Source: Streptomyces sp. AC558_RSS880 (GTDB taxonomy: Bacteria > Actinomycetota > Actinomycetes > Streptomycetales > Streptomycetaceae). Taken from it: DNA of 64,000 nt. The translations under genes were made by a program, and so were the position numbers. The notes beneath the pieces were generated by a model, which saw nothing but the letters and a program-made list of their open reading frames with translations, was not told the origin of the DNA and ran no database searches. Numbering within the stretch: the first letter of the stretch is position 1; each line of letters opens with the position of its first letter. The stretch lies in assembly GCF_019049255.1 (NCBI RefSeq), contig NZ_JAGMUJ010000072.1, positions 124,001 to 188,000 of the forward strand. The letters run 5' to 3'. Shown one piece after another: positions 7,907 through 16,274 of the stretch.

Positions 7907-9358
7907 TCACCTCGGTGGACGCAGGTGCCTGGCCGGAGGCGTGAGGGTGCCGTCCACCAACGCGAGGCATCGGTCCGCCGTGGCGGCGACGGCCCCGCTG
8001 TGCGTGATGAGGAGCACGGCGAGCCCCCGTTCCTCTCGCAGTGTCGCCAGCATGCCGAGTACTTCCCGCTCGGTGGCGCCGTCGAGGGATGCGGTCACTT
8101 CGTCGCACAGCAGCACGCGCGGCCCGGCAGCGACGGCCCGCGCGAGGTTCGCCCGCTGACGTTCCCCTCCGCTCAGCTCGCCCGGGCGGCGGCCCGCCGC
8201 GCTCCGGGGAAGGGAGACCGCCCTGAGGAGCTCCGCGACCGGGGGCGGGACGAGACCACCGCGGACGGCTGCGCGACGGGCTCTCTCCAGGGCCTTGCCC
8301 ACGGTCTCGCGTGGGTTGAGCGCGGCACGGCTGTCCTGGTCCACATGGGCCACCGAGAGCCGGTCGGCTGCCGATCTGCGGGCGACAGGCCACGGTTGGG
8401 GCGTGCCGTTCAACCAGAGGCGGCCGCCGCTCGGTTCCAGCGTGCCCGCCAACGCCCGGGCCAGCGTGGTCTTGCCCGCTCCGGAGGCGCCCATGACGGC
8501 CACGCACTCGCCGGCGTCCAGTGTCAGGTTCACATCCCTCAAGACGTGTTCCGCGCCCGGCCCTCCTCGGACGCCCTCTGCCCTCAGCACGCATGCCCTC
8601 TCCTCCACGGCACGCGCGTCGGGTGTCTCCTCGACCGGTCGCCGAGGGACGCTCGGGCCCACGGCGGCACCGCGGTGGGGGACGTCGGCATCGGTGAGTC
8701 TGCCGTGGGTCATGGCGACCCGACGGTGGGTGAGACGGTCGACCACGTCCATGTCATGACTCACCACCAGCATGGCGGCATGGCCGACGGTTGTGCGCAG
8801 GAGGTGGATCAGGTCCTCCGTCGTGCTCGGGTCGAGGCCGCTCGTCGGCTCGTCCAGGACGATCAGCTCCGCGCCGGCGGCCAGAGCCGAGGCCAGGGCC
8901 ACTCGTTGGGCCTGGCCTCCGGAGATCTGGTGGGGGAAGGCTCGCGCCAAGTCCGCGGGCAGTCCCATCTGTTCGAGTGCGTCCCCGCGGAAGGACGCGA
9001 GCTCCGCACGTGCCACTCCGGACCGGCGGGCCGCACGGTCCAGGACCCATCCGACCCGGTGCTCGGCGGGCAGCGCGCTGGCGCAGTCCTGCGGCAGGTA
9101 TGCGGCCAGTCGCCCACGCACCCGCCGTGCGCCGGCGGGCGAGAACGGGTCGTGGCCCGCGACCCGGACCGTCCCGCCGACGCGTGCCAGCCCCTGCCTC
9201 GTGTAGCCCAGCAGGGCGTGTGCCAGTGCCGTCTTGCCCGACCCCGACCGGCCGACCAGGCCGACCCGCTCGCCGGGCCGTATCGTCAGCGAGCAGTCGG
9301 AGAGCACCCTCCGCCCGGCGGACGACAGGCTCAGGCTCGCAACCTCCACCAGGTTCAT
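7907..9358 (-). CDS. Two-headed ABC transporter ATPase (DppD-DppF/NikD-NikE fusion)
   Basis: Cytoplasmic energy subunit of 483 aa with two complete nucleotide-binding domains in one chain. Domain 1 shows Walker A GRSGSGKT, signature SGGQAQR and Walker B LIVLDEPTSG; domain 2 shows GASGAGKT, SGGERQR and LLCDEVTASLD. In most Opp/Nik systems these are two separate proteins. The ATG overlaps the stop of the upstream permease gene (ATGA), so translation is probably coupled. It is the last gene of a leftward four-gene operon (binding protein, permease, permease, ATPase). The same set accompanies the coelibactin NRPS, suggesting uptake of the metal-metallophore complex; the transported ligand is inferred. 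Confidence 0.9.
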   Translation of the reverse strand: MNLVEVASLSLSSAGRRVLSDCSLTIRPGERVGLVGRSGSGKTALAHALLGYTRQGLARVGGTVRVAGHDPFSPAGARRVRGRLAAYLPQDCASALPAEHRVGWVLDRAARRSGVARAELASFRGDALEQMGLPADLARAFPHQISGGQAQRVALASALAAGAELIVLDEPTSGLDPSTTEDLIHLLRTTVGHAAMLVVSHDMDVVDRLTHRRVAMTHGRLTDADVPHRGAAVGPSVPRRPVEETPDARAVEERACVLRAEGVRGGPGAEHVLRDVNLTLDAGECVAVMGASGAGKTTLARALAGTLEPSGGRLWLNGTPQPWPVARRSAADRLSVAHVDQDSRAALNPRETVGKALERARRAAVRGGLVPPPVAELLRAVSLPRSAAGRRPGELSGGERQRANLARAVAAGPRVLLCDEVTASLDGATEREVLGMLATLREERGLAVLLITHSGAVAATADRCLALVDGTLTPPARHLRPPR

Positions 9359-10176
9359 GGCGCGGCGTTCCGTTCGTTTCGTGGTCGCCTGACGGGAGAC
9401 GTGAGGCGGTCCGCGGCCAGGGTCGTCCCGAGCGCGAGAACGACCAGCAGCAGAGCCGGAGCCAGCACCGGCCACGGCTGGGCTCCCGCGCCCATCGCGT
9501 TCTCCCGGACCAACCGGCCCCAGTTGGCGGCCGGCGCCGGTGCGCCGAGGCCCAGGAAGCCGGCTGTCGCACAGAGCTGCGTGGCGGCGATGAAACGGAG
9601 GCCGGCCTCGGCCCACGCTTCGGAGGCGATGTTCGGCAGGATGTCGTGGCGGATGACCGCGAACCTGCTGTCCCCCCGTGCCAGCGCGGTGCGTACGTAA
9701 GACAGATCCGCCAGCCGGGCGGTGGCCGCGCCGATGACACGCACGGAGAACGGCAGGCTCACCAGGGTGGCGGCCACGAGTACGGCGAAGTCGCTGCCCG
9801 GCCTGCCCGCCGCGATCAGCAGCGTGATCAGGAGCGGAGGCACGGCCGCCAGTCCGTCCACGACGCGCAGCACGCCTTTGAGGGGGCCGCCCCGGGCCAG
9901 GCCCGCACAGGTACCGACGGCCAGCCCGACGATGCTGCCCAGCGCGGTCGCCGCCAACGCCTGGAGGACGAGAGTCCGCCCGCCGTGCGCCGTCCTGGCC
10001 AGCGCGTCGCGCCCCAGCACGTCGGTACCGAAGGGCCTCGACCAGCTCGCCGGTTCGAAAGGAACACCCACCCGTTCGGTCGGTGAGGGCAGCGGCAGCC
10101 ACGGCCCGGCCAGGGCGACCACCGTCGTCAGGAGCAGAGCCGCCGTCAACAGCCGTCTGAGGAGCGTGCGTGTCAT
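9355..10176 (-). CDS. Nik/Opp-type ABC transporter permease (NikC/DppC family)
   Basis: Integral membrane subunit of 273 aa. It has an N-terminal membrane segment (LLTAALLLTTVVALAGPWLPL), a short outer segment containing GRDALARTAHGGR typical of NikC/DppC, then four to five membrane helices with the EAWAEAGLRFI and LGLGAPAP regions. It forms the heteromeric pore with the next permease. ATG 10176 overlaps the stop of the upstream permease, and its own stop overlaps the ATPase start, so the genes form one tightly coupled operon. GTG/TTG starts further upstream would lie deep inside the neighbour and were not used. Confidence 0.88.
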   Translation of the reverse strand: MTRTLLRRLLTAALLLTTVVALAGPWLPLPSPTERVGVPFEPASWSRPFGTDVLGRDALARTAHGGRTLVLQALAATALGSIVGLAVGTCAGLARGGPLKGVLRVVDGLAAVPPLLITLLIAAGRPGSDFAVLVAATLVSLPFSVRVIGAATARLADLSYVRTALARGDSRFAVIRHDILPNIASEAWAEAGLRFIAATQLCATAGFLGLGAPAPAANWGRLVRENAMGAGAQPWPVLAPALLLVVLALGTTLAADRLTSPVRRPRNERNAAP

Positions 10177-11147
10177 GGCGCACCCCGTTCGGCCCGACGC
10201 CACGACACGGGGCGGGACCGGACGTTCAGCAGTCCGGCCAGCAGATCACCCACGAACAGGATCAGCAGCGCGGCCCCCGCCAGGGCCAGCCCGAGCCCCT
10301 GCACCATCGCGACGTCCCGATAGGTGACGGCACGGGTCAGCTCGCTGCCCACACCCGGGTAGTTGAACAGCGTCTCGACGACGAGACTGCCGCCGAGCAG
10401 CCCCGCCGCCATCACGGCCAGCCCTTGGACACCGGGAGCGGCGGCCGCCGGCAGCACATAGGACCATGCCAACCGCACCCCCGACTCCCCGTCCAGCCGG
10501 GCCTGCTCGATCGCGGGGCTCTCGGCAACGCTGACCACAGCGGCGCGGACCAGGCGAGTCGCCACCCCGAGGCCCCCCAGGACCAGGCCGGCCACGGGCA
10601 GCACCAGCATGTCCGGATGCTGCCAGGGGGAATCCCCCGGCGGGAACATCGACACCGCCGGAAACAGCCCGCCCTGGTGGGCCAGCACCACGACCAGCCC
10701 GGTGGCCAGGAGGAACTCCGGCAGCGCGATCAGCGTCACCGTCATCGACGACAGCAGCCGGTCCCCGAGACGGCCGGCCCGGAGCCCGGCGACCAGCCCG
10801 AACGTCGTGGCGAGCACGGCGATGCCGGCCACCGCGAGGCCGACCAGCACCACCGAATTGCCGAACCGCGAGGCGAGCACCTCGGCCACCGGCCTGCCGG
10901 CGGCCGAGGAGCGGCCGAGGTCACCGGTCAGCGCGTCGCCCAGCCACGTCACGTAGCGCGTCACGGCCGGCTCGTCCAGACCCAGGCGTGCCCGGATCTC
11001 CGCCCGTTCGCTCTCGGTGGCGTCCGCGCCGGCGACGACCCCTGCCGCGTCCCCGGGCAACGCCTCGGTCGAGAAGAAGAGCACCGCCGACAGCAGCAGC
11101 ATCATCGCGACGGCCGTCACGCCGCGGGCCAGCCCGAACCGGATCAC
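10173..11147 (-). CDS. Nik/Opp-type ABC transporter permease (NikB/DppB family)
   Basis: Integral membrane subunit of about 324 aa with an N-terminal transmembrane helix (VTAVAMMLLLSAVLFF), the periplasmic-side LPGDAAG motif typical of DppB/NikB, and a C-terminal five-helix permease core. GTG 11147 was chosen, five bases after the stop of the binding-protein gene; no clear ribosome site is visible, consistent with coupling to the upstream gene. A longer reading starting inside the binding-protein gene is possible but adds a non-conserved, highly charged tail. It is the third-from-last gene of the importer operon. Confidence 0.87.
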   Translation of the reverse strand: MIRFGLARGVTAVAMMLLLSAVLFFSTEALPGDAAGVVAGADATESERAEIRARLGLDEPAVTRYVTWLGDALTGDLGRSSAAGRPVAEVLASRFGNSVVLVGLAVAGIAVLATTFGLVAGLRAGRLGDRLLSSMTVTLIALPEFLLATGLVVVLAHQGGLFPAVSMFPPGDSPWQHPDMLVLPVAGLVLGGLGVATRLVRAAVVSVAESPAIEQARLDGESGVRLAWSYVLPAAAAPGVQGLAVMAAGLLGGSLVVETLFNYPGVGSELTRAVTYRDVAMVQGLGLALAGAALLILFVGDLLAGLLNVRSRPVSWRRAERGAP

Positions 11148-11151
11148 GCGA

Positions 11152-12663
11152 TCACGCCGAAGCGAGTTCGGCTGCCGAGAGGTCCGGGAACTGAAGCGAT
11201 CGCACACCGCTCACCTTGTCGGTGTGGGCGTTCACGGTGGGGACGAAAACCGGAATGATCTCGTTGCCCTTCTCCCACAACAGGCCCTGCGCCTTGTGCG
11301 AGGCCGCCTCCCGGTCGCCCTCGGCCGGCGCGCTGCGAGCGGTGGCCACCAGTTTGTCGATGTCGGGGAAGGTTCCGGGGGTGTGATTGGCCTCGAAGGG
11401 CGCCGGCGGGTTGTACCCGGCGGCGAACGGGAGGCGCTGGTAGGCCTCGTAGTCGGCGAAGAGCTGCCCGGCCGGCAGTTCGTCCAGGCTCGCCTTCACC
11501 CCGACGGCCCGGAGGTTCTCCACGATCAGCGTGGCCGTCTCGACCATGCCGGGCAGTTCGGGACCGGCGGTCAGTTTGATCGACATCCCGTCGTGACCGG
11601 CCTCGCGCAGCAGCGCCTTCGCCTCATCGGGGTCGTAGGACCGCTGTTCCAGGCCCGTGTCATAGCTGGGGAAGCCGAGCGCCGGGACGTCGTTGCCGAT
11701 CTCGGCGCGGCCGAAGTACACCGTGTCCACGATGGCCTGGCGGTCGACCGCGAGGCGGAACGCCCTGCGCACGCGCTCGTCCTTGAACGGCGCGTGCGAC
11801 AGGTTCATCTCGAACCGCAGGTTCGACACGTACGGCGGCTCACCGGTGCTCACGGTGAGACCGCGGGTCTTCGCCAGGTCTCGCGCGCTGAAGGGCGAGA
11901 CTCCGCTGACGAAGTCGGCCTGTCCCTCCCGAAGCGCGTTCACTCTCGCCTCGGCGTCGCCTATGGACAGCAGGTGGATCTCTTCCAGGTGCACATCGTC
12001 GCCGAAGTAGTCGGGGTTGCGGCGCAGCACCGTCTGCTGCCCGGGCTCGAACGCCTCGATCACGAACGGTCCGCAGGACGGCGTCTTCGGGGTGAACTCG
12101 GTGGTGCCGTCCTTGATGACCAGCATGCTCTGGCACAGCAGGAGGCGTCCGTCCGCGATCGGCTGCGCGGTGGGCAGGCGAAGGGTGCGCCGGTCGAGCT
12201 TGCGGGCGGAGGCGAGGTCGAAGTTGCGCCCGACGAGGCGGGTGAACGGCAGGCCCTCCAACTCGTCGGGCGCGCGCAGCGAGTGGAGCAGGTCGGAGGC
12301 GGTCACCGGAGATCCGTCGGTGAAGGTGACGGAGTCACGCAGCCGCAGAGTGTACGACGTGAGATCGTCACTGATCTCGATCGACTCCAGGATCCCGTAG
12401 CTGACGCCGTCCGGCTGCTCCGCGTCGATGGCCCCGAGAGGGGCGTGGACGAGCCGTGCCCGGACGAAGTCGAGGGCGGTCGGGCCGACGAAGTAGTTCA
12501 ACGTCTCGCTCGACCCGCCTCCGGTGAAGGCCGCGCGCAACGTCGCACCCACGTCGTCGCCACCACCGTCCGAGGATGAGGAGCAGGCGGTCAGCAACCC
12601 GGAGATGCCTGCGGCGGTCAGGGCACCGAACCCGAGGAAGGCGCGACGGGGAATGTTACTCAC
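11152..12663 (-). CDS. Tat-exported lipoprotein substrate-binding protein, Opp/Nik family (SBP_bac_5)
   Basis: Extracytoplasmic receptor of 503 aa for the adjacent ABC importer. The N-terminus reads SNIPRRAFLGFGALTAAGIS, a twin-arginine signal, and ends in the lipobox LLTAC with lipidated Cys27. The mature part has the family 5 layout, including YTLRLRDSVTFTDGSPVTASDL and the AVDRQAIVDTVYFGRA region. GTG 12663 follows an AAGGA ribosome site; upstream in-frame starts would place an Arg-rich tail before the signal peptide and were rejected. The promoter region is shared with the divergent methyltransferase and contains two Fur/Zur-like boxes. It is probably the receptor for the metallophore or its metal complex. 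Confidence 0.9.
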   Translation of the reverse strand: MSNIPRRAFLGFGALTAAGISGLLTACSSSSDGGGDDVGATLRAAFTGGGSSETLNYFVGPTALDFVRARLVHAPLGAIDAEQPDGVSYGILESIEISDDLTSYTLRLRDSVTFTDGSPVTASDLLHSLRAPDELEGLPFTRLVGRNFDLASARKLDRRTLRLPTAQPIADGRLLLCQSMLVIKDGTTEFTPKTPSCGPFVIEAFEPGQQTVLRRNPDYFGDDVHLEEIHLLSIGDAEARVNALREGQADFVSGVSPFSARDLAKTRGLTVSTGEPPYVSNLRFEMNLSHAPFKDERVRRAFRLAVDRQAIVDTVYFGRAEIGNDVPALGFPSYDTGLEQRSYDPDEAKALLREAGHDGMSIKLTAGPELPGMVETATLIVENLRAVGVKASLDELPAGQLFADYEAYQRLPFAAGYNPPAPFEANHTPGTFPDIDKLVATARSAPAEGDREAASHKAQGLLWEKGNEIIPVFVPTVNAHTDKVSGVRSLQFPDLSAAELASA

Positions 12664-12753
12664 AGTACGTCCTTGCTTGCGGAGAGAGGAGGCAGGGTGC
12701 CGGGCACGGGCTCGGCACGTAACCGTGGCGCCCCACGCCACATCATATGGAAA

Positions 12754-12768
12754 CAATAATCGTTCTCA
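12754..12768. promoter_or_regulatory. Fur/Zur-type operator-like box (minus-strand oriented)
   Basis: On the minus strand this reads TGAGAACGATTATTG, sharing the TGARAACGATT core with the second box 14 bp away in inverted orientation. It lies in an unusually AT-rich stretch about 90 bp upstream of the binding-protein start codon and is placed to repress the importer operon. Zur or another Fur-family regulator is inferred from motif shape and gene context. Confidence 0.45.
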
Positions 12769-12781
12769 ATAAGGTTGTACA

Positions 12782-12796
12782 TGAAAACGATTCCCA
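12782..12796. promoter_or_regulatory. Fur/Zur-type operator-like box (plus-strand oriented)
   Basis: TGAAAACGATTCCCA is a 7-1-7 Fur-family-like site ending 15 bp before the methyltransferase ATG. It would cover the promoter of that gene, whose transcript must be nearly leaderless if this is the operator. It is paired with the inverted box at 12754-12768. Confidence 0.5.
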
Positions 12797-12811
12797 ACTA
12801 GGCTGCCGGTC

Positions 12812-13657
12812 ATGGCGAATGTCGACGAGGCAGGACTGATCACGTACCTGAGGACCAACCGGGCGTTCATGGCGCCGGTCGTCGAGCAGGCCGTCGGCCT
12901 GCTCGACCTGAAAGGCCGTCACCGCATCCTCGATGTGGGCACGGGCGCGGGCGGCGGCCTGGTCGCCCTCGCACGTGCCGCCGGTGCACAGGCACGGGTC
13001 CTGGGCGTGGACCGCAACGAGAGCGCGCTCGCGCTGGCCCTCCGGCACGCGGAAGAGGAAGGCGTCCTCGGTCAGGTGCACACCGAGACCGCGGACCTGC
13101 TCCAGGTCGCCGCAAGGATCTCCGGGGAGGACCGTTTCGACGCGATCTGGGCGAGCGACGTCATCTGGCCGGGGAATGTCGAGGATCCCGCAACGGCGGT
13201 CGCGCGGCTGGCCGGAGCCTTGTCACCGGACGGCGTACTCGCGCTCTTCACGAGCAACTACTACAGCTCGACGTTCCTCCCCGGCCACGCCCGCCTGGAG
13301 CGGCAGCTCCTCACCGCCTCGGAGCTGGACTGGGGAATCCCCGCCGACGGCCCGGAGCACTACGCGCGGCACGTGCACTGGATGACCGCGGCCGGCCTGC
13401 ACGACGTGCGGCTCCACGTCCTGCCCCGGATCGGTTTCCCCGCGGACGCGGACCCGACGGTCCGTCCCTACCTGGAGAAGGTCGTGTGGCCTCAACTGCT
13501 GGCGGGCGCCCGGACGCGGGGAAAGGACGCGGGGATGACGAAGGAGGACATCGCACGGGCCGAGGTCCTGCTGACCCCCGGACGTCCTGAGTACGTGGTC
13601 GACGAGCCGGGCTACTACCTGATTCATCCCACGCTGCTGGTGACCGGACGTCGCTGA
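12812..13657 (+). CDS. SAM-dependent class I methyltransferase
   Basis: Cytoplasmic methyltransferase of 281 aa. The SAM-binding motif I is visible as ILDVGTGAGGG at about residues 35-45, followed by an acidic motif II (VLGVDRNESAL) and FDAIWASDVIWPG. The C-terminal half (about 150-281) is probably the substrate cap. The ATG is at 12812; no good ribosome site precedes it and a Fur/Zur-like box lies immediately upstream, so translation may be leaderless or nearly so. It diverges from the importer operon and precedes the chorismate mutase-like gene. It may N-, O- or C-methylate the metallophore, but the substrate cannot be read from the sequence. Confidence 0.85.
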   Translation: MANVDEAGLITYLRTNRAFMAPVVEQAVGLLDLKGRHRILDVGTGAGGGLVALARAAGAQARVLGVDRNESALALALRHAEEEGVLGQVHTETADLLQVAARISGEDRFDAIWASDVIWPGNVEDPATAVARLAGALSPDGVLALFTSNYYSSTFLPGHARLERQLLTASELDWGIPADGPEHYARHVHWMTAAGLHDVRLHVLPRIGFPADADPTVRPYLEKVVWPQLLAGARTRGKDAGMTKEDIARAEVLLTPGRPEYVVDEPGYYLIHPTLLVTGRR

Positions 13658-13734
13658 TCCCCTCGGCGCGCCATCCGCCGCCGGCATGGCGGAGCAGCCA
13701 CTCTCATCGACCTCGCACGGGAAGGCACTTCCGC

Positions 13735-13983
13735 ATGCCCAGGGCCACGGACGGCCTCGCCGAAGGCCTGCACACGCATATCGCGGAGCTGGACGCGGCC
13801 ATCATCGAACTGGTCCGTCGGCGTACCGACATCTGTACACAGCTGACCACTCGACGCCGGGCCGCCGGAAGGCCGACGATCGAACTCGCCCGTGAGAACG
13901 ACGTCCTGCAGCGATACAGCGAGGCGCTCGGGCGCCCCGGCATCTCACTGGCGATGCTCCTGACAGAACTGGGACGACGGTGA
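13735..13983 (+). CDS. Small AroQ-type chorismate mutase / possible isochorismate-pyruvate lyase
   Basis: Protein of 82 aa that matches the small helical AroQ fold of actinobacterial chorismate mutases: ELDAAIIELVRRRTDICTQL, then ELARENDVLQRYSEALGRPGISLAMLLTEL. ATG 13735 follows a GGGAAGG ribosome site. AroQ proteins either turn chorismate into prephenate or, as in PchB, split isochorismate to salicylate and pyruvate. Next to an NRPS with a salicylate-type ligase, a salicylate-supplying role is plausible, but an isochorismate synthase is not in the window and the ordinary mutase reaction cannot be excluded. It appears to end the rightward unit that starts with the methyltransferase. Confidence 0.8.
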   Translation: MPRATDGLAEGLHTHIAELDAAIIELVRRRTDICTQLTTRRRAAGRPTIELARENDVLQRYSEALGRPGISLAMLLTELGRR

Positions 13984-14075
13984 CTTCCCGCCCGCGGGCC
14001 GGACTTCCAGACCCTCGAGACCTCCGCCGATGCGCCCTTGGCCGACCAGGGGCGCCGATGCCGGGAGGCGGATCA

Positions 14076-14750
14076 TCACTCCTCACCAGCGTCGCAGATG
14101 GCGGCCGGGGCGAGCCGGCTGCGGACGGTCCGCAGAGCCTGGAGCGGCGAGTCGGACTCCTCCGCGACCGACAGCGGACGGCGCCGGATCCGGGCGTGCG
14201 GCATGGCGGCGAGTTCCCCGGCCGCGTCACGGGCCTGCTGCTCGCGCTGTCCGGCCGGCGACCTGAGGATTCCTGGTGAGCGGCCGTCGGAGTTCGCCTC
14301 GCGGGTTCCCTGTGCCGGGGCACCGGCCGTGGCGGCCGGGCGTTCCACGGTGATCTCCACGCGCGGTTCGCACCGGCCGACCAGTTCTTCGAGTCGGCCG
14401 GTGAGGTGGGGTTCCTGGTCGGTGATCCAGTCCGTCAGCCGCTGTTCGGCACCACGTCCGGCGCCGGGACGGTCCTCGAGCGGTGGTTCGCCCTCCTCGC
14501 GGGTCCGGCGCCACGCGGCGGTCTCCGTGTCCGTGCCGGAGGGAAACCCCGGTCCGTGACGGGCGGCGGGCTCGAACGAGGCCGGCGCCGCACACAGCCG
14601 GATGCCCAGCGGTTCCACCCCGGCCACCGGGACCATGATGTCGGCATTGAGCACGAGCCCCTCGTCCAGCAGGGCCTCGACCACGTGCGCCGGACGGCCC
14701 TCACCGTCCCGCCGGGGCTGCATCGGAGCGACGCCCTCCCGGCAGCCCAC
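14076..14750 (-). pseudogene. Orphan degenerate gas vesicle protein, GvpA/J/S family
   Basis: The N-terminal part reads VVEALLDEGLVLNADIMV and then VAGVEPLGIRLCAA, a clear match to the GvpA/GvpJ/GvpS core (LLDkGLVLNADiiVsVAGiPLiGvrLrAAlAsiEtmleyG). Prolines occur at two positions normally filled by Ala or Leu (VEPLG, CAAPAS), and the second conserved helix is lost. The following roughly 140 residues are Arg/Pro/Glu-rich with no recognised domain. ATG 14723 or an upstream start at 14750 could be used. No other gvp gene lies near. It is best read as a decaying remnant of a gvp cluster, although the frame is still open and expression cannot be ruled out. Confidence 0.5.
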
Positions 14751-15232
14751 CGGCGGACGAGTGCCGGGAAACCCGGGACGGGCGCCCGCCGCCGCTCGAC
14801 GTCAGCCTCTCGGGACAACTGCTCATCACACGCGTCCCACCGCACTCCCGCCCCTCACACCCCGCGGAACGCCAGGCACCCTCCGTGAACAGGCCGACCG
14901 GCAACACGGAGACGAGGGAACCGGTCAGGAGCGGGCGCCGAGAACCGCTCCTTGATGTGTGCAGGGACCAGGGCGCGCCCGGGACGTTCTCGCGCGTGAC
15001 CTTCGCCGCCGCAAGGCCGATACTGCCGACAGCGGCACTCCCTCCACATCCCACCCGACCATCCGACCGAGCTGACGGACCGTCACCAAAGTCGGCGCCA
15101 CGTCAGCGTCAGTACCGCTGGAACCCGCTTCGGGCCGCCGCGGACCGCCAGGATCGAAAACTATCCATACTTGTTCTGAGCAGCGAAAACACAGGTCGAA
15201 TCCCTACCTGCCAACCTTCCCAGGAGGTACCC
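14751..15232. other. Intergenic region upstream of dhaK
   Basis: No supportable gene was seen in about 480 bases. The last 80 bases are AT-richer than the surroundings (around 15155-15190) and probably hold the dhaKLM promoter, but no convincing -10/-35 pair or operator could be picked. A GGAGG ribosome site precedes the dhaK ATG. Confidence 0.4.
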
Positions 15233-16225
15233 ATGAGGATGCTCATCAACGTCCCGGAGAGCGTGGTCGCGGACGCGTTGCGGGGGATGGCCGCGGCCCA
15301 TCCCGAGCTGGCGGTGGACGTGGAGAACCGGGTGATCGTGCGTAAGGACGCGCCCGTGGCCGGGAAGGTGGGCCTGGTGTCCGGCGGGGGGTCGGGGCAC
15401 GAACCGCTGCACGGTGGGTTCGTGGGGCCGGGGATGCTGTCGGCGGCCTGTCCCGGTGAGGTGTTCACCTCACCGGTGCCCGATCAGATGGTGCGCGCCG
15501 CGGCGGCCGTGGACAGCGGGGCCGGGGTGCTGTTCATCGTGAAGAACTACACCGGTGACGTGCTCAACTTCGACATGGCCGCCGAACTGGCCGAGGACGA
15601 GGGCATCCAGGTCGCGAAGGTGCTGGTCGACGATGATGTGGCGGTGACCGACAGCCTGTACACGGCCGGCCGGCGGGGCACGGGCGCGACCCTGTTCGTG
15701 GAGAAGATCGCGGGCGCGGCGGCGGACGAGGGCCAACCGCTGGAGCGGGTGGAGGCCGTCGCCCGGCAGGTGAACGAGAACTCCCGCAGCTTCGGTGTGG
15801 CGCTGAGCGCCTGCACCACGCCGGCCAAGGGCACTCCCACCTTCGATCTGCCCTCCGGTGAACTGGAGTTGGGCATCGGCATCCACGGCGAGCCCGGCCG
15901 GGAACGGCGGCCGATGATGACGTCCGGCGAGATCGCCGAGGTCGCCCTCGACGCGATCCTGCAGGACCTCACGCCGCGCAACCCCGTCCTGGTCCTGGTC
16001 AACGGCATGGGCGCCACCCCGCTGCTGGAGCTGTACGGGTTCAACGCCGAGGTGCAGCGGGTGCTCGGCGAACGCGGGGTCCCCGTGGCCCGGGTCCTGG
16101 TCGGCAACTACGTCACCTCCCTCGACATGGCGGGCGCCTCGGTCACCCTGTGCCAGATCGACGAGGAGCTGCTGCGGCTGTGGGACGCGCCGGTGCGGAC
16201 TCCGGGACTGCGCTGGGGCATGTGA
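15233..16225 (+). CDS. dhaK: Dihydroxyacetone kinase subunit DhaK
   Basis: Substrate-binding subunit (330 aa) of the PTS-dependent dihydroxyacetone kinase, which phosphorylates dihydroxyacetone to DHAP using phosphoenolpyruvate through DhaM. Visible features: the GSGHEPLHGGFVG loop near the N-terminus, KNYTGDVLNF, and GIGIHGEPG with His218, the residue that binds the substrate covalently in this family. ATG 15233 follows CAGGAGG. It is the first gene of the dhaKLM operon, which carries the complete PTS form rather than the fused ATP-dependent kinase. Confidence 0.97.
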   Translation: MRMLINVPESVVADALRGMAAAHPELAVDVENRVIVRKDAPVAGKVGLVSGGGSGHEPLHGGFVGPGMLSAACPGEVFTSPVPDQMVRAAAAVDSGAGVLFIVKNYTGDVLNFDMAAELAEDEGIQVAKVLVDDDVAVTDSLYTAGRRGTGATLFVEKIAGAAADEGQPLERVEAVARQVNENSRSFGVALSACTTPAKGTPTFDLPSGELELGIGIHGEPGRERRPMMTSGEIAEVALDAILQDLTPRNPVLVLVNGMGATPLLELYGFNAEVQRVLGERGVPVARVLVGNYVTSLDMAGASVTLCQIDEELLRLWDAPVRTPGLRWGM

Positions 16226-16274
16226 GGGACACCGGTTCTTTGGTTCAGGAATACCTACCACGCAAGGAGTTCCC

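Noticed and set aside
12786..12810. A second iron box near AACTAGGCTGCC
   Set aside because: Only the TAGGCT core fits; the outer arms do not match, unlike the site at 5725-5743.
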